DNA of 43,476 nucleotides from Bacillota bacterium (GCA_030705955.1 JAUZPL010000035.1:1-43476); one strand, 5' to 3'; shown: positions 19,529 to 28,743, counted from the stretch's first letter. Notes: generated by a model from the letters alone, not told the origin. Numbers and translations are program-made.

Positions 19529-19819
19529 ATGGAGGTTACTGACGTAAGATTACGGCGCGTTAATACGGATGGGCGCATGAGAGCGATTGCATCAATCACT
19601 CTGGATAATGAATTTGTGGTTCATGATATCCGTGTTATTGATGGAAACAATGGCTTATTCGTGGCAATGCCAAGTAAGCGCACTCCCGATGGAGAATTTC
19701 GTGATATTGCGCATCCAATAAATTCTGGAACACGCGGCAAAATTCAAGAAGTTGTTTTGGCTGAATATCACCGTTTAGGAGAATTAGAAGTAGAATTTGA
19801 AGAAGCAGGTGCTTCTTAA
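19529..19819 (+). CDS. spoVG: Regulatory protein SpoVG
   Basis: A 96-residue conserved protein needed for normal cortex formation and asymmetric septation control; relatives in other Firmicutes bind nucleic acid. It begins [20 protein letters not shown], then [25 protein letters not shown] and an acidic tail. ATG 19529 is preceded by AAGGGTGTGA; a TTG at 19508 would add 7 residues not seen in orthologues. It is driven by a sigma-H-type promoter and ends at a hairpin terminator. Confidence 0.96.
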   Translation: MEVTDVRLRRVNTDGRMRAIASITLDNEFVVHDIRVIDGNNGLFVAMPSKRTPDGEFRDIAHPINSGTRGKIQEVVLAEYHRLGELEVEFEEAGAS

Positions 19820-19829
19820 AACATTCAAC

Positions 19830-19862
19830 AAGGGCCTACCTCAACAGTATGGCTCTTTTTCT
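19830..19862 (+). terminator. spoVG terminator
   Basis: AAGGGCC pairs with GGCTCTT (one G-T pair), followed by a T run. Confidence 0.75.
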
Positions 19863-19959
19863 TTGTCTATTTTTTCCTCTTTTTATTGTCCTCTCTTCAT
19901 TCATAATACTATCAAAAAAATTTTTTTTTGATAAATAAAAAGCACTTGTCTTTCCTTCC

Positions 19960-19988
19960 TTGAAATGAATACGTATTTGAGATAATAT
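19960..19988 (+). promoter_or_regulatory. Sigma-A promoter of glmU-prs
   Basis: TTGAAA (19960-19965), 17-base spacer, TAATAT (19983-19988). About 30 bases upstream is a perfectly symmetric A-tract/T-tract (ATCAAAAAAA followed by TTTTTTTTTGAT, 19911-19932), which may act as curved DNA or an upstream element. Confidence 0.6.
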
Positions 19989-20025
19989 TTTTAATGGATA
20001 TAAAGGTAAAATTGGAGGCCAGTTC

Positions 20026-21399
20026 ATGTCTAATCGTTATGCCGTAATTTTAGCCGCTGGACAAGGGACCCGCATGAAATCAAAGCTTTACAAGGTGCTT
20101 CACCCTGTTTGCGGTAAACCGATGGTACAGCATGTAGTTGATCAAATTGAAAAGCTGAACATACAAGAAATTGTAACCATAATAGGCCATGGTGCTGAAG
20201 CGGTTCAATTGCAGCTAGGTGAAAAAAGTAAATATGCTTTCCAAGAGAAACAACTTGGGACAGCCCATGCTGTAATGCAAGCAAAGGAAGCTCTTGACGG
20301 GAAAGAGGGTGTAACCATTGTTGTTTGTGGGGATACACCTCTTATTAAGGCAGAAACGATAGATGCTCTTTTTAAGCATCACCAAGAAATGTCAGCCAAA
20401 GCAACTGTTTTGACAGCAGTTATAGATGACCCGACAGGATATGGTCGGATTATAAGAAATAAAGATGGTCTTGTAGAAAAAATTGTTGAGCATAAAGACG
20501 CAACAGAGGCAGAACGTGCTGTAAACGAAATTAATACAGGAACATATTGCTTTGACAATAGAGCCTTATTTGAGAGTCTTGAACATGTTTCAAATGAAAA
20601 TGTTCAGGGAGAGTACTATTTACCAGATGTTATTGAAATCCTAAAAAAGCAAGGTGAAGTCGTAACTGCTTATAAAACAGAGGATTTTCAAGAAACGCTA
20701 GGAGTAAATGATCGAATTGCTCTTGCGGAAGCTGAACAAATAATGCGAACCCGTATAAACAAAAGTCATATGAAAAATGGTGTTTCCCTCATTGATCCAT
20801 CTAATACTTACATAGATGCAGATGTGGAAATTGGACAAGATACCATTATTTACCCAGGAACCATTATTAAAGGAAAAACAGTAATTGGAGAAGATTGCCG
20901 TATTGGACCTAATACTGAAATAGACTCTTGTCATGTAGGTAATGTGACAGTTATCCGTCAATCCGTTGCACATCAAAGTTCAATTGGCTCACATGTTAAT
21001 ATTGGTCCATTTGCTCATATTCGCCCAGCATCAAATATTCATGATGAAGTAAAGGTCGGAAATTTCGTAGAGATTAAAAAGGCAGAGTTCGGAAAAGGGA
21101 GTAAAGCTTCGCATTTAAGCTATATTGGCGATGCGGAAGTAGGCAGTAACGTGAATATAGGATGCGGATCCATAACTGTTAATTACGATGGTAAAAATAA
21201 GTTTTTAACAAAAATTGAAGATGATGTATTTGTAGGTTGTAATTCAAATCTTGTTGCCCCTGTTATAATAGGAAAAGGATCATATATTGCTGCTGGATCT
21301 ACCATTACAAAAAATGTACCTAGTGATGCACTATCTATTGCACGTGCTCGTCAAGTGAATAAGGAAAATTACGTTCAAAAGCTTAATTTAAAGAAATAA
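20026..21399 (+). CDS. glmU: Bifunctional UDP-GlcNAc pyrophosphorylase / glucosamine-1-phosphate acetyltransferase
   Basis: A 457-residue two-domain enzyme that makes UDP-N-acetylglucosamine for peptidoglycan and teichoic acids. The N-terminal uridylyltransferase has [11 protein letters not shown] (9-19), then [16 protein letters not shown] and the metal/UDP region [11 protein letters not shown]. The C-terminal half, from about 250, is a left-handed beta helix of hexapeptide repeats with [31 protein letters not shown] precedes the ATG. It is called gcaD in B. subtilis and lies 23 bases before prs. Confidence 0.98.
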   Translation: MSNRYAVILAAGQGTRMKSKLYKVLHPVCGKPMVQHVVDQIEKLNIQEIVTIIGHGAEAVQLQLGEKSKYAFQEKQLGTAHAVMQAKEALDGKEGVTIVVCGDTPLIKAETIDALFKHHQEMSAKATVLTAVIDDPTGYGRIIRNKDGLVEKIVEHKDATEAERAVNEINTGTYCFDNRALFESLEHVSNENVQGEYYLPDVIEILKKQGEVVTAYKTEDFQETLGVNDRIALAEAEQIMRTRINKSHMKNGVSLIDPSNTYIDADVEIGQDTIIYPGTIIKGKTVIGEDCRIGPNTEIDSCHVGNVTVIRQSVAHQSSIGSHVNIGPFAHIRPASNIHDEVKVGNFVEIKKAEFGKGSKASHLSYIGDAEVGSNVNIGCGSITVNYDGKNKFLTKIEDDVFVGCNSNLVAPVIIGKGSYIAAGSTITKNVPSDALSIARARQVNKENYVQKLNLKK

Positions 21400-21422
21400 T
21401 GTGACTATACTGGAGGGCCACC

Positions 21423-22379
21423 ATGTCAAATCAATACTTAGATCCAAACTTAAAGGTTTTTAGCTTGAATTCAAATTTTCCTCTTGCAAAGGAAATAGCA
21501 AATTTTATCGGTGTAGAATTAGGCAAAAATTCTGTTACAAGATTTAGTGATGGTGAAATTCAAATTAACATTGAAGAAAGTATCCGTGGCTGTGATGTTT
21601 ATGTTATTCAATCAACGAGTGCTCCTGTAAATGAACACATTATGGAGCTTTTAATCATGATCGATGCCTTAAAACGTGCTTCAGCAAAAACAATTAATAT
21701 TGTTATGCCGTATTATGGCTATGCCCGTCAAGATCGTAAAGCACGTGCGCGTGAACCAATTACTGCTAAGCTTGTTGCAAATCTCTTAGAAGTAGCAGGT
21801 GCCACTCGTGTAATCACTCTTGATTTACATGCACCACAAATCCAAGGTTTCTTTGATATCCCAATTGACCACTTAATGGGCGTGCCTATTTTAGCAGATT
21901 ATTTTAAAAATAAGGAATTAAGTGGAGATATCGTCATTGTTTCTCCAGACCATGGTGGTGTAACAAGAGCAAGGAAAATGGCAGAGCGCTTAAAAGCACC
22001 AATTGCTATTATCGACAAACGCCGACCAAGACCAAATGTTGCAGAGGTCATGAATATTGTAGGTAATATTGAAGGTAAGGTTGCTATCTTAATTGATGAT
22101 ATCATTGATACAGCTGGAACCATTACACTCGCTGCAAATGCATTGGTGGAGAATGGGGCATCAGAAGTATATGCATGCTGTACACATCCAGTTCTTTCTG
22201 GCCCGGCTATTGAACGTATTGAGAATTCAAAAATTAAAGAATTAGTTGTAACCAATTCAATTTCTCTTCCAGAGGAAAAGAAAATTGATAAAATTGTTCA
22301 TTTATCTGTAGCACCATTAATTGGGGAAGCAATTATTCGCGTTCACGAAGAACAATCAGTCAGCACTTTATTCGATTAA
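21423..22379 (+). CDS. prs: Ribose-phosphate pyrophosphokinase
   Basis: A 318-residue enzyme making PRPP from ribose 5-phosphate and ATP, feeding purine, pyrimidine, His, Trp and NAD synthesis and supplying the effector of PurR encoded nearby. [17 protein letters not shown] is near the N terminus, followed by [18 protein letters not shown] (ATP-binding flexible loop), [18 protein letters not shown] (metal site) and the PRPP loop DDIIDTAGT (225-233). CTGGAGGG precedes the ATG. It is co-transcribed with glmU. Confidence 0.98.
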   Translation: MSNQYLDPNLKVFSLNSNFPLAKEIANFIGVELGKNSVTRFSDGEIQINIEESIRGCDVYVIQSTSAPVNEHIMELLIMIDALKRASAKTINIVMPYYGYARQDRKARAREPITAKLVANLLEVAGATRVITLDLHAPQIQGFFDIPIDHLMGVPILADYFKNKELSGDIVIVSPDHGGVTRARKMAERLKAPIAIIDKRRPRPNVAEVMNIVGNIEGKVAILIDDIIDTAGTITLAANALVENGASEVYACCTHPVLSGPAIERIENSKIKELVVTNSISLPEEKKIDKIVHLSVAPLIGEAIIRVHEEQSVSTLFD

Positions 22380-22393
22380 TCTTATAGTATAGC

Positions 22394-22451
22394 CCTTCCT
22401 AATTTGGGGAATTTTTATAAAGACAGCTATTGAACTAAATTAGGAAGGTGA
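22394..22451 (+). promoter_or_regulatory. 12-bp leader hairpin enclosing the ctc ribosome binding site
   Basis: CCTTCCTAATTT (22394-22405) is the perfect complement of AAATTAGGAAGG (22437-22448), with a 31-base loop. The right arm contains most of the ribosome binding site AGGAAGGTG (22443-22451), so the folded form would block translation of ctc. There is no T run, so it is not a terminator for prs. Confidence 0.6.
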
Positions 22452-22458
22452 CATTGTA

Positions 22459-23094
22459 ATGAGTGCTGTATTAGTAGCGAAAGAACGGAAAGAGTTTCGC
22501 AATTCTGCGTTAAAGCAGATTAGAGACAATGGAGATATTCCTGCGATTGTATACGGAAAAAAGGTTGAAAACAAACCAGTGTATATAAGTTCCGCAGATT
22601 TAACAAAAACGATTCGTGAGGTTGGGCGTAATGGGGTTATTTCCCTAGATATTGATGGCCAAAAGCACGACGTAATTTTAACTGATTATCAAGAGGATGC
22701 TCTAAAAAAGGAAATTAGACATGTAGATTTCCTTGCTGTTGATAAATCTTCAAAAATAAATGTTGAAGTTCGCCTCGTTTTAGTAGGTGAAGCTGCTGGA
22801 GTCAAGGATGGGGGCGTCCTACAACAACCTCTTCATCAAATTTCAATTAGTACTACTCCGGCTAATATCCCTTCGCAAATTGAAGTGGATATTGAAAATC
22901 TTCAAGTTGGTGAAACTGTAACAATAGCTGATATTCCAACCATGGGTGCATATACAATCCATCACGATGATGAAGAAGTTATTGCCTCTATCCTCCCTCC
23001 AAAACAGGAAGAGGAAATTAATTCCGGGGAACAACAGGCTGATGGCCATCCAGAAAATGAGGAAGGTAGAGAAACCACACCTGTTGGGGAATAG
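22459..23094 (+). CDS. ctc: Ribosomal protein bL25 / general stress protein Ctc
   Basis: A 211-residue 5S rRNA-binding ribosomal protein of the long CTC form. The N-terminal L25 domain (about 1-90) has ALKQIRDNGDIPAIVYGKK and the HVDFLAVD segment. The beta-rich TL5/CTC C-terminal domain includes GVLQQPLHQISI, with an acidic low-complexity tail (about 185-211). In B. subtilis ctc is controlled by sigma-B, but no sigma-B-type promoter is evident here; a hairpin encloses its ribosome site instead. AGGAAGGTG lies 7 bases before the ATG. Confidence 0.96.
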   Translation: MSAVLVAKERKEFRNSALKQIRDNGDIPAIVYGKKVENKPVYISSADLTKTIREVGRNGVISLDIDGQKHDVILTDYQEDALKKEIRHVDFLAVDKSSKINVEVRLVLVGEAAGVKDGGVLQQPLHQISISTTPANIPSQIEVDIENLQVGETVTIADIPTMGAYTIHHDDEEVIASILPPKQEEEINSGEQQADGHPENEEGRETTPVGE

Positions 23095-23107
23095 GGAAAG
23101 CAGCCTT

Positions 23108-23219
23108 AAAGGGAACTTGGACTAATTTTGGCTACGTTGACTTGCGGATTTTCGAAATAGCAATTGCTTTTCTGCCTGCGAAGCTAATGTCTACGAAGCA
23201 TGCCTAGTCCTGTTCTTTG
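23108..23219. repeat. Imperfect long palindrome between ctc and pth
   Basis: About 112 bases fold back on a central AGCAATTGCT (23159-23168). Paired blocks going outward include CGTTGAC (23135-23141) with GTCTACG (23189-23195, one mismatch), GGACTA (23119-23124) with TAGTCC (23205-23210), and AAAG..AAC (23108-23116) with GTTCTTT (23212-23218). The ends and spacing suggest a small palindromic insertion or MITE-like element. No open frame is carried. Confidence 0.45.
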
Positions 23220-23236
23220 AAGCTAGACAATAAGGT

Positions 23237-23276
23237 AAGACGTAGCCTGTTAAAGGTTACGTCTTTTACAGTTTTT
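23237..23276 (+). terminator. ctc terminator
   Basis: AAGACGTAGCC (23237-23247) pairs with GGTTACGTCTT (23255-23265, one G-T pair), followed by a T-rich tail. It separates ctc from pth. Confidence 0.82.
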
Positions 23277-23349
23277 AAATTGTGATAGGAGAAGCTGAAT
23301 GTTACGTAAAGTCTTTAAAAGGTTTTCTAAACAGGAAGAGGTTGGAAAT

Positions 23350-23910
23350 ATGAAATTGATTGTTGGTTTGGGGAATCCAGGCAGGGAGTATGAGCAAACG
23401 AGGCATAATATCGGATTTGAAGTCATTGATGAGCTTTCAGAGCGGTTTGGAATTCCTTTAAATCAGTCAAAATTAAAAGGGTTTTATGGAATTGGCTTTT
23501 ACAAAGGTGAAAAAATATTACTATTAAAACCGCTTACCTATATGAACCTATCTGGAGAAGCAATAAGAGCAATAATGGATTATTACCAAATTGATCAAGA
23601 TGATTTACTTGTTATTTATGATGATCTAGATTTACCTGTTGGGAAGATTCGGCTTCGCCAAAAGGGAAGTGCAGGAGGTCATAATGGAATAAAGTCAACC
23701 ATTGCTCATTTTGGAACACAACAATTTAACAGGATTAGAATTGGAATTGACCGTCCTATGGGCGGCATGAGTGTTCCAGATTATGTACTTGGAAGATTTA
23801 AGAAGGAAGAGCAGGCAGCCGTTTTTGAAGCTATAAAGAAGAGTGCGGATGCATGTGAGACATGGTTAGATAAACCCTTTTTGCAAGTAATGAATGAATT
23901 TAACCAATAA
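23350..23910 (+). CDS. pth: Peptidyl-tRNA hydrolase (SpoVC)
   Basis: A 186-residue essential enzyme that frees tRNAs from prematurely released peptidyl-tRNA. [18 protein letters not shown] is near the N terminus with the catalytic His, followed by [22 protein letters not shown] and [13 protein letters not shown] start at ATG 23350 ([11 protein letters not shown]), which fits all orthologues and has GAGGTTGG upstream. An in-frame ATG at 23299 also has a good ribosome site (ATAGGAGAAG) and would add a 17-residue basic extension. Called spoVC in B. subtilis. Confidence 0.96.
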   Translation: MKLIVGLGNPGREYEQTRHNIGFEVIDELSERFGIPLNQSKLKGFYGIGFYKGEKILLLKPLTYMNLSGEAIRAIMDYYQIDQDDLLVIYDDLDLPVGKIRLRQKGSAGGHNGIKSTIAHFGTQQFNRIRIGIDRPMGGMSVPDYVLGRFKKEEQAAVFEAIKKSADACETWLDKPFLQVMNEFNQ

Positions 23911-23966
23911 TTGTTTCATTGGATTTACATTTGTCTCATAAAATAAGGTAGTTCCATTATCCATTT

Positions 23967-23996
23967 GAATAACTTTCCATTGAAAAGTTCATACTA
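23967..23996 (+). promoter_or_regulatory. Sigma-G/F-type promoter of fin
   Basis: GAATA (23967-23971), exactly 18 bases, CATACTA (23990-23996): full match to the forespore consensus GHATR-N18-CATnhTA. An inverted repeat, AAAAGTTCA (23983-23991) and TGAACTTTT (24009-24017), brackets the -10 and likely start site. Confidence 0.78.
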
Positions 23997-24030
23997 GATT
24001 TTAGAGTTTGAACTTTTAGGAGGAAAAGTT

Positions 24031-24261
24031 GTGACTATTCACTATCATTGCCGCCATTGTGGGACAAAACTAGGTTCAATTGATAAAACCTCTATACACA
24101 GTGAATCACTTGGACTTCATAAATTAACAGGTCAGGAAAGACAGGAAATGGTAACATATGATTCATCTGGAGATATTTATATTACCTCTATTTGTGAGGA
24201 CTGTCAGGAAGCATTAGAAAGAAACCCAGATTATTATCAATATGGTTTTCTTATTCAATAA
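24031..24261 (+). CDS. fin: Anti-sigma-F factor Fin (YabK)
   Basis: A 76-residue zinc-binding protein that inhibits sigma-F and so helps the forespore pass from sigma-F to sigma-G. CRHCG and CEDCQEA give the two CxxC pairs, and the length equals that of B. subtilis Fin. It starts with GTG after TTAGGAGGAAAAG. Both anti-sigma switches of the forespore, Fin and Gin (csfB), are therefore in this window. It has a forespore promoter and its own terminator before mfd. Confidence 0.95.
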   Translation: MTIHYHCRHCGTKLGSIDKTSIHSESLGLHKLTGQERQEMVTYDSSGDIYITSICEDCQEALERNPDYYQYGFLIQ

Positions 24262-24262
24262 C

Positions 24263-24295
24263 AAGCTTTGGATGCTATTCCAAAGCATTTTTCTA
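24263..24295 (+). terminator. fin terminator
   Basis: GCTTTGGA-TGCTAT-TCCAAAGC hairpin followed by ATTTTTCT, two bases after the fin stop codon. Confidence 0.85.
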
Positions 24296-24346
24296 TTTGA
24301 AAATATTAACAAATTTATATAAAGAAATATTGGAAAGGAGGATACA

Positions 24347-27300
24347 ATGAGAGGATTAAAGGAATTATTCTTACAACCGAGTGATTTCCAATCCATTATG
24401 GTTGGGATCAATGAGGGGTTGAAAGAACAGCTAATTGCAGGGTTATCAGGTTCAGCTAGAACAGTTTTGATTGCTTCTATGTATGAACAATTAAATAGGC
24501 CGATTCTATTAGTGACTCATAACCTATTACAAGCTCAAAAACTTTATGATGATTTAATGAATCTATTAAGTGAGAGCGAAGTTTTTTTATTTCCTACTAA
24601 TGAATTGATTGCTGCTGAAATGGGTATTGCAAGTCCGGAGCTTAAAGCACAAAGAATTGAAACATTAAACTATTTGAGTACAAATAAGAAGGGTGTTTTA
24701 ATTGTTCCTATTGCTGGTTTGAGGAAAGTCCTCCCACCTAAAAACATATGGAGTAAATATCAGTTTAAATTAAAATTAGGGGAAGATTTAAATATTAATG
24801 AGGTATTAAATCTATTTGTCAAAATGGGTTATGTGAGAACAGAGATGGTTTCTACACCAGGTGAATTCAGTGTTCGGGGTGGAATTATTGATATATATCC
24901 AATCACTGAAGCAAATCCCATTCGTATTGAGTTATTTGATACCGAAATTGACTCTATTCGTTCCTTCTCACTAGAGGATCAAAGATCTAAGGAAAAGATG
25001 ACAGAGGTTTTGGTTGGTCCTGCGACAGAGGTTCTGCTAGAAAGGGAGGATTACAGCCGTTTAGTTGGAAGACTAGAGGATCAACTAGCAAAAAGTTTAA
25101 AAAAGCTTAAAAACGATAAGACAAAGATTCAGCTTTCACAACATATTAGTTATGAATTGGAACAACTAAAGCATGAACAAAAACCAGATCAAGTTTTCAA
25201 ATACCTATCTTTAGCCTATGAAAATCCAAGTAGTTTACTAGACTATCTCCCGCAAAACGCAATGATTTTTATAGATGAAATCAGTAGGGTACAAGAAATG
25301 AATGACTCCTTAAATAAAGAGGAGGCAGAATGGTATACGACTTTGTTAAGTGAAGGTCAAATTGTACATGATTTAAACTTATCACATGATTTGCAAGAAC
25401 TACTACATAAAAGGAATTTCCCTATTCTTTATATGTCATTGTTTCTTCGTCATGTAGCAAATACAAATCCACAAAATATTATTAACTTATCTAGTAAACA
25501 AATGCAAAACTTCCATGGTCAAATGAATTTGCTAAAGAGTGAAGTAGACCGATGGAAAAAGGGAAACTACGCTATTCTATTATTAGGACCAGATGAAGAT
25601 AGAGTAAAGAGACTAGAGAGAGTTCTTGATGACTATGAGATTGAATCTTTAGTTCTGAATGAAAAACAACCGCTTTTACCTGGAAAAGTGCAAATTATGA
25701 AAGGAAACCTCCAAACGGGCTTTGAACTTTCCTTTCTAAAGATTGCCGTCATTACAGAAGAAGATCTTTTTAATAAAAAAGTAAAAAAGGCTGCTCGTCG
25801 TCAGAAGCTTTCAAATGCTGAAAGAATTAAAAGTTATTCAGAATTGAAAATTGGAGACTACGTGGTTCATGTCAACCATGGTATTGGAAAATATCTTGGG
25901 ATTGAAACGCTTGTTATTAATGGAGTTCACAAGGATTATCTCCACATTCGCTATCAAGGCTCTGACAAACTTTATGTACCTGTTGAACAGATTGATCTCG
26001 TTCAAAAGTATGTTGGCTCCGAAGGAAAAGAGCCTAAAATCTATAAACTTGGCGGTACCGATTGGAAAAGAGTGAAGAAAAAGGTTCAATCATCCGTGCA
26101 GGATATTGCAGATGATTTAATAAAGTTATATGCAGAACGAGAAGCTGCAGTCGGGTATCCATATTCACCTGATGGAGAATTACAAAGAGAGTTCGATGCT
26201 TCGTTTCCATATCAAGAAACAGAAGATCAGCTGCGCTCTATTCACGAAATTAAGAAGGATATGGAACGGCCTCGTCCAATGGATCGATTACTTTGTGGAG
26301 ATGTTGGATATGGGAAAACGGAGGTTGCTCTAAGGGCTGCTTTTAAAGCAATTGCAGATGGTAAGCAAGTTGCCCTTTTAGTACCTACTACCATTTTGGC
26401 TCAACAACACTATGAAACAATGCGAGAAAGATTTCAAGATCACCCAATTAATATTGGTCTATTAAGTCGTTTCCGTACGAAAAAGCAGCAGACGGAAACT
26501 TTAAAGGGATTAAAAGCTGGAACAATTGATATTGTGGTTGGAACACACCGGTTATTGTCCAAAGATATTACTTACAGAGACCTTGGATTATTAATTATTG
26601 ATGAAGAGCAGAGGTTTGGAGTTACACATAAAGAAAAAATTAAAAGGTTAAAAACAAATGTAGATGTCTTAACATTAACGGCAACTCCTATACCAAGGAC
26701 ACTTCATATGTCAATGCTTGGGGTTCGGGATCTTTCTGTTATTGAAACACCTCCTGAAAATCGTTTTCCTGTTCAAACCTATGTCATGGAATATAATGGT
26801 TCTCTTGTAAGAGAAGCGATTGAAAGAGAACTTTCACGCGAAGGACAAGTCTACTTTTTATATAATCGGGTAGAGGATATTGAACGGAAGGCTGAGGAAA
26901 TTTCCATGCTTGTTCCAGATGCGCGCGTAGCCTGTGCACATGGACAAATGTCAGAAAATGAACTAGAGTCAGTAATGTTAAGTTTCTTGTCTGGAGAATT
27001 TGATGTTTTGGTGAGTACAACCATTATTGAAACGGGTGTCGATATTCCAAATGTTAATACACTAATTGTTTTTGATGCAGATAAAATGGGCCTTTCACAG
27101 CTTTACCAATTAAGGGGGCGCGTCGGTCGCTCTAATCGTGTTGCATATGCCTATTTTACCTATAGAAAAGATAAGGTGCTTACTGAAGTTGCTGAAAAGC
27201 GTCTTCAGGCTATAAAAGAATTTACGGAACTAGGTTCTGGATTTAAAATTGCCATGCGGGACTTATCCATTCGAGGTGCAGGAAATTTATTAGGTGCACA

Positions 27301-27877
27301 ACAGCATGGATTTATTGATTCTGTTGGGTTTGATCTTTATTCTCAAATGTTAAAAGAAGCCATTGAGGAAAGAAAGGCAGATTTTAAACCGGAAGAAAGG
27401 CATACCGTTGAAATTGATCTTGAAATTGATGCCTATATTCCTGATTCCTATATCAAGGATGGCCATCAAAAGATTGAAATGTATAAGCGCTTCAGGGGTA
27501 TTCAAAACCTGGAGGAAATTGAGGAGCTTCAAGAGGAAATGCTAGACCGTTATGGTGAATATCCGGATGAGGTCTCTTATTTATTCCAGGTTGCTGAAAT
27601 GAAGGTTTATGCCAATTTAATGGAAGTTGAACTTGTTAAACAGGTAAAGCAAGATGTAACGATACTTTTAAGTGAAAAATCAAGCAGTTATATAGATGGC
27701 CAAAAAATCTTTAAAATAAGTAGTCAATATGGAAGAATGATTAGTTTAGGAATGGAAGGAAAAAAACTAAAAATTGTTCTTCAAATAAAGGGAATAGCAA
27801 CTGCCGAATGGTTAAACATTGGATTTGAAATGTTAAAAGGGCTACAGTTAGCAAAAAAGGAAGAACGGGTTGGTTAA
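24347..27877 (+). CDS. mfd: Transcription-repair coupling factor
   Basis: A 1176-residue ATP-driven translocase that removes RNA polymerase stalled at DNA lesions and recruits UvrA. The N-terminal UvrB-like module (about 1-340) is degenerate. The RNA polymerase-interacting CarD-like domain follows near 495-560 with GDYVVHVNHGIGKYLGIE. The superfamily 2 helicase core has GDVGYGKT (651-658), DEEQ (752-755), TATPIPRTLHMSM and QLRGRVGRS, then the TRG motif and a C-terminal TRCF domain. GGAAAGGAGG precedes the ATG. The length matches B. subtilis Mfd. Confidence 0.98.
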   Translation: MRGLKELFLQPSDFQSIMVGINEGLKEQLIAGLSGSARTVLIASMYEQLNRPILLVTHNLLQAQKLYDDLMNLLSESEVFLFPTNELIAAEMGIASPELKAQRIETLNYLSTNKKGVLIVPIAGLRKVLPPKNIWSKYQFKLKLGEDLNINEVLNLFVKMGYVRTEMVSTPGEFSVRGGIIDIYPITEANPIRIELFDTEIDSIRSFSLEDQRSKEKMTEVLVGPATEVLLEREDYSRLVGRLEDQLAKSLKKLKNDKTKIQLSQHISYELEQLKHEQKPDQVFKYLSLAYENPSSLLDYLPQNAMIFIDEISRVQEMNDSLNKEEAEWYTTLLSEGQIVHDLNLSHDLQELLHKRNFPILYMSLFLRHVANTNPQNIINLSSKQMQNFHGQMNLLKSEVDRWKKGNYAILLLGPDEDRVKRLERVLDDYEIESLVLNEKQPLLPGKVQIMKGNLQTGFELSFLKIAVITEEDLFNKKVKKAARRQKLSNAERIKSYSELKIGDYVVHVNHGIGKYLGIETLVINGVHKDYLHIRYQGSDKLYVPVEQIDLVQKYVGSEGKEPKIYKLGGTDWKRVKKKVQSSVQDIADDLIKLYAEREAAVGYPYSPDGELQREFDASFPYQETEDQLRSIHEIKKDMERPRPMDRLLCGDVGYGKTEVALRAAFKAIADGKQVALLVPTTILAQQHYETMRERFQDHPINIGLLSRFRTKKQQTETLKGLKAGTIDIVVGTHRLLSKDITYRDLGLLIIDEEQRFGVTHKEKIKRLKTNVDVLTLTATPIPRTLHMSMLGVRDLSVIETPPENRFPVQTYVMEYNGSLVREAIERELSREGQVYFLYNRVEDIERKAEEISMLVPDARVACAHGQMSENELESVMLSFLSGEFDVLVSTTIIETGVDIPNVNTLIVFDADKMGLSQLYQLRGRVGRSNRVAYAYFTYRKDKVLTEVAEKRLQAIKEFTELGSGFKIAMRDLSIRGAGNLLGAQQHGFIDSVGFDLYSQMLKEAIEERKADFKPEERHTVEIDLEIDAYIPDSYIKDGHQKIEMYKRFRGIQNLEEIEELQEEMLDRYGEYPDEVSYLFQVAEMKVYANLMEVELVKQVKQDVTILLSEKSSSYIDGQKIFKISSQYGRMISLGMEGKKLKIVLQIKGIATAEWLNIGFEMLKGLQLAKKEERVG

Positions 27878-27961
27878 AAAGCGAAAGATATTTTTGTAAG
27901 ATGCCCATATTTGCCCAACTTTGGTTTTAATAATACGAAAGATAAAAAATATAACGATTAT

Positions 27962-27990
27962 GTATAGAACTTACCAGATGAAAGATACTA
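27962..27990 (+). promoter_or_regulatory. Possible sigma-G promoter of spoVT
   Basis: GTATA (27962-27966), 17-base spacer, GATACTA (27984-27990), one mismatch from CATACTA. It lies in the 239-base mfd-spoVT gap, which contains no other supported gene. Confidence 0.45.
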
Positions 27991-28116
27991 AGTTCAAAGT
28001 TGGTGATGATGGTAAGAAAAGCAAAAACGTCAAAAACTGGCGATTCTTACTAATAACAAGGAAAGATTATCATTGCCAAGTGAAAAAGTCATCAGATGAA
28101 AGTGAGGCAACATTGG

Positions 28117-28653
28117 ATGAAAGCAACTGGTATTGTTCGTCGAATCGATGATTTGGGTCGTGTGGTCATTCCTAAGGAAATTCGCAGAACTTTAAGGATT
28201 CGAGAAGGAGACCCATTGGAAATTTTTGTTGACCGCGATGGAGAAGTCATTTTAAAGAAATATTCTCCAATTAGTGAGTTGGGTGATTTTGCAAGGGAAT
28301 ATGCAGAAGCCCTTTTCGATAGCCTTGGGAATCCTGTATTAATTTGTGATCGTGATGCTTATATCGCGGTTGCAGGCGGTTCAAAAAAGGAGTATTTAAA
28401 TAAAAATATTAGTGAACTAATTGAAAAGACAATGGAAGATCGAAATTCAATTATTTTGACCAAACAAGAAAATGTTTCCTTAGCTGAGGGAACGGAAGAA
28501 ACTATAGCTGCCTATACTGTTGGGCCAATCATTGCCAACGGCGATCCTATTGGAGCAGTCATTATTTTTTCTAAAGAGGGCACTTTAGGAGAAGTTGAAC
28601 AAAAAGCAGTTGAAACAGCAGCAGGTTTCTTGGCAAGACAAATGGAACAATAA
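28117..28653 (+). CDS. spoVT: Stage V sporulation regulator SpoVT
   Basis: A 178-residue forespore transcription factor that tunes sigma-G genes. The AbrB-type DNA-binding domain is at 1-55 (starting MKATGIVRRIDDLGRVVIPK). A GAF-like domain follows at about 56-178, ending ETAAGFLARQMEQ. ATG 28117 matches orthologues; a start at 28096 would add 7 residues. GTGAGG lies about 10 bases upstream. The gene stands alone between mfd and a strong terminator. Confidence 0.97.
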   Translation: MKATGIVRRIDDLGRVVIPKEIRRTLRIREGDPLEIFVDRDGEVILKKYSPISELGDFAREYAEALFDSLGNPVLICDRDAYIAVAGGSKKEYLNKNISELIEKTMEDRNSIILTKQENVSLAEGTEETIAAYTVGPIIANGDPIGAVIIFSKEGTLGEVEQKAVETAAGFLARQMEQ

Positions 28654-28671
28654 ATTGGTTTTTAAAGAAAC

Positions 28672-28705
28672 GAAAAAAGACAGCAGAAATGCTGTCTCTT
28701 TTTTT
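28672..28705 (+). terminator. spoVT terminator
   Basis: AGACAGCA-GAAA-TGCTGTCT hairpin with a stable GAAA loop, followed by CTTTTTTT. Confidence 0.92.
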
Positions 28706-28735
28706 GGCTAAATAAAAAAGGAAGAGTTCTCCTGT

Positions 28736-28743
28736 GCTATAAT
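28736..28743 (+). promoter_or_regulatory. Extended -10 promoter before yabM
   Basis: TGCTATAAT-type extended -10, with TATAAT at 28738-28743. No good -35 is seen. It would give a leader of about 110 bases before yabM. Confidence 0.45.

Noticed and set aside
19911-19932. ATCAAAAAAA / TTTTTTTTTGAT as a terminator
   Set aside because: The stem is only A-T pairs and spoVG already has a terminator upstream; curved DNA is more plausible.
22380-22458. Sigma-B promoter of ctc
   Set aside because: Expected from B. subtilis, but no GTTT-type -35 with GGGTAT-type -10 at proper spacing was found.
27921-28151. 76-codon ORF between mfd and spoVT
   Set aside because: Low-complexity Lys/Ile composition, no ribosome site, and it overlaps the spoVT control region and start in another frame.
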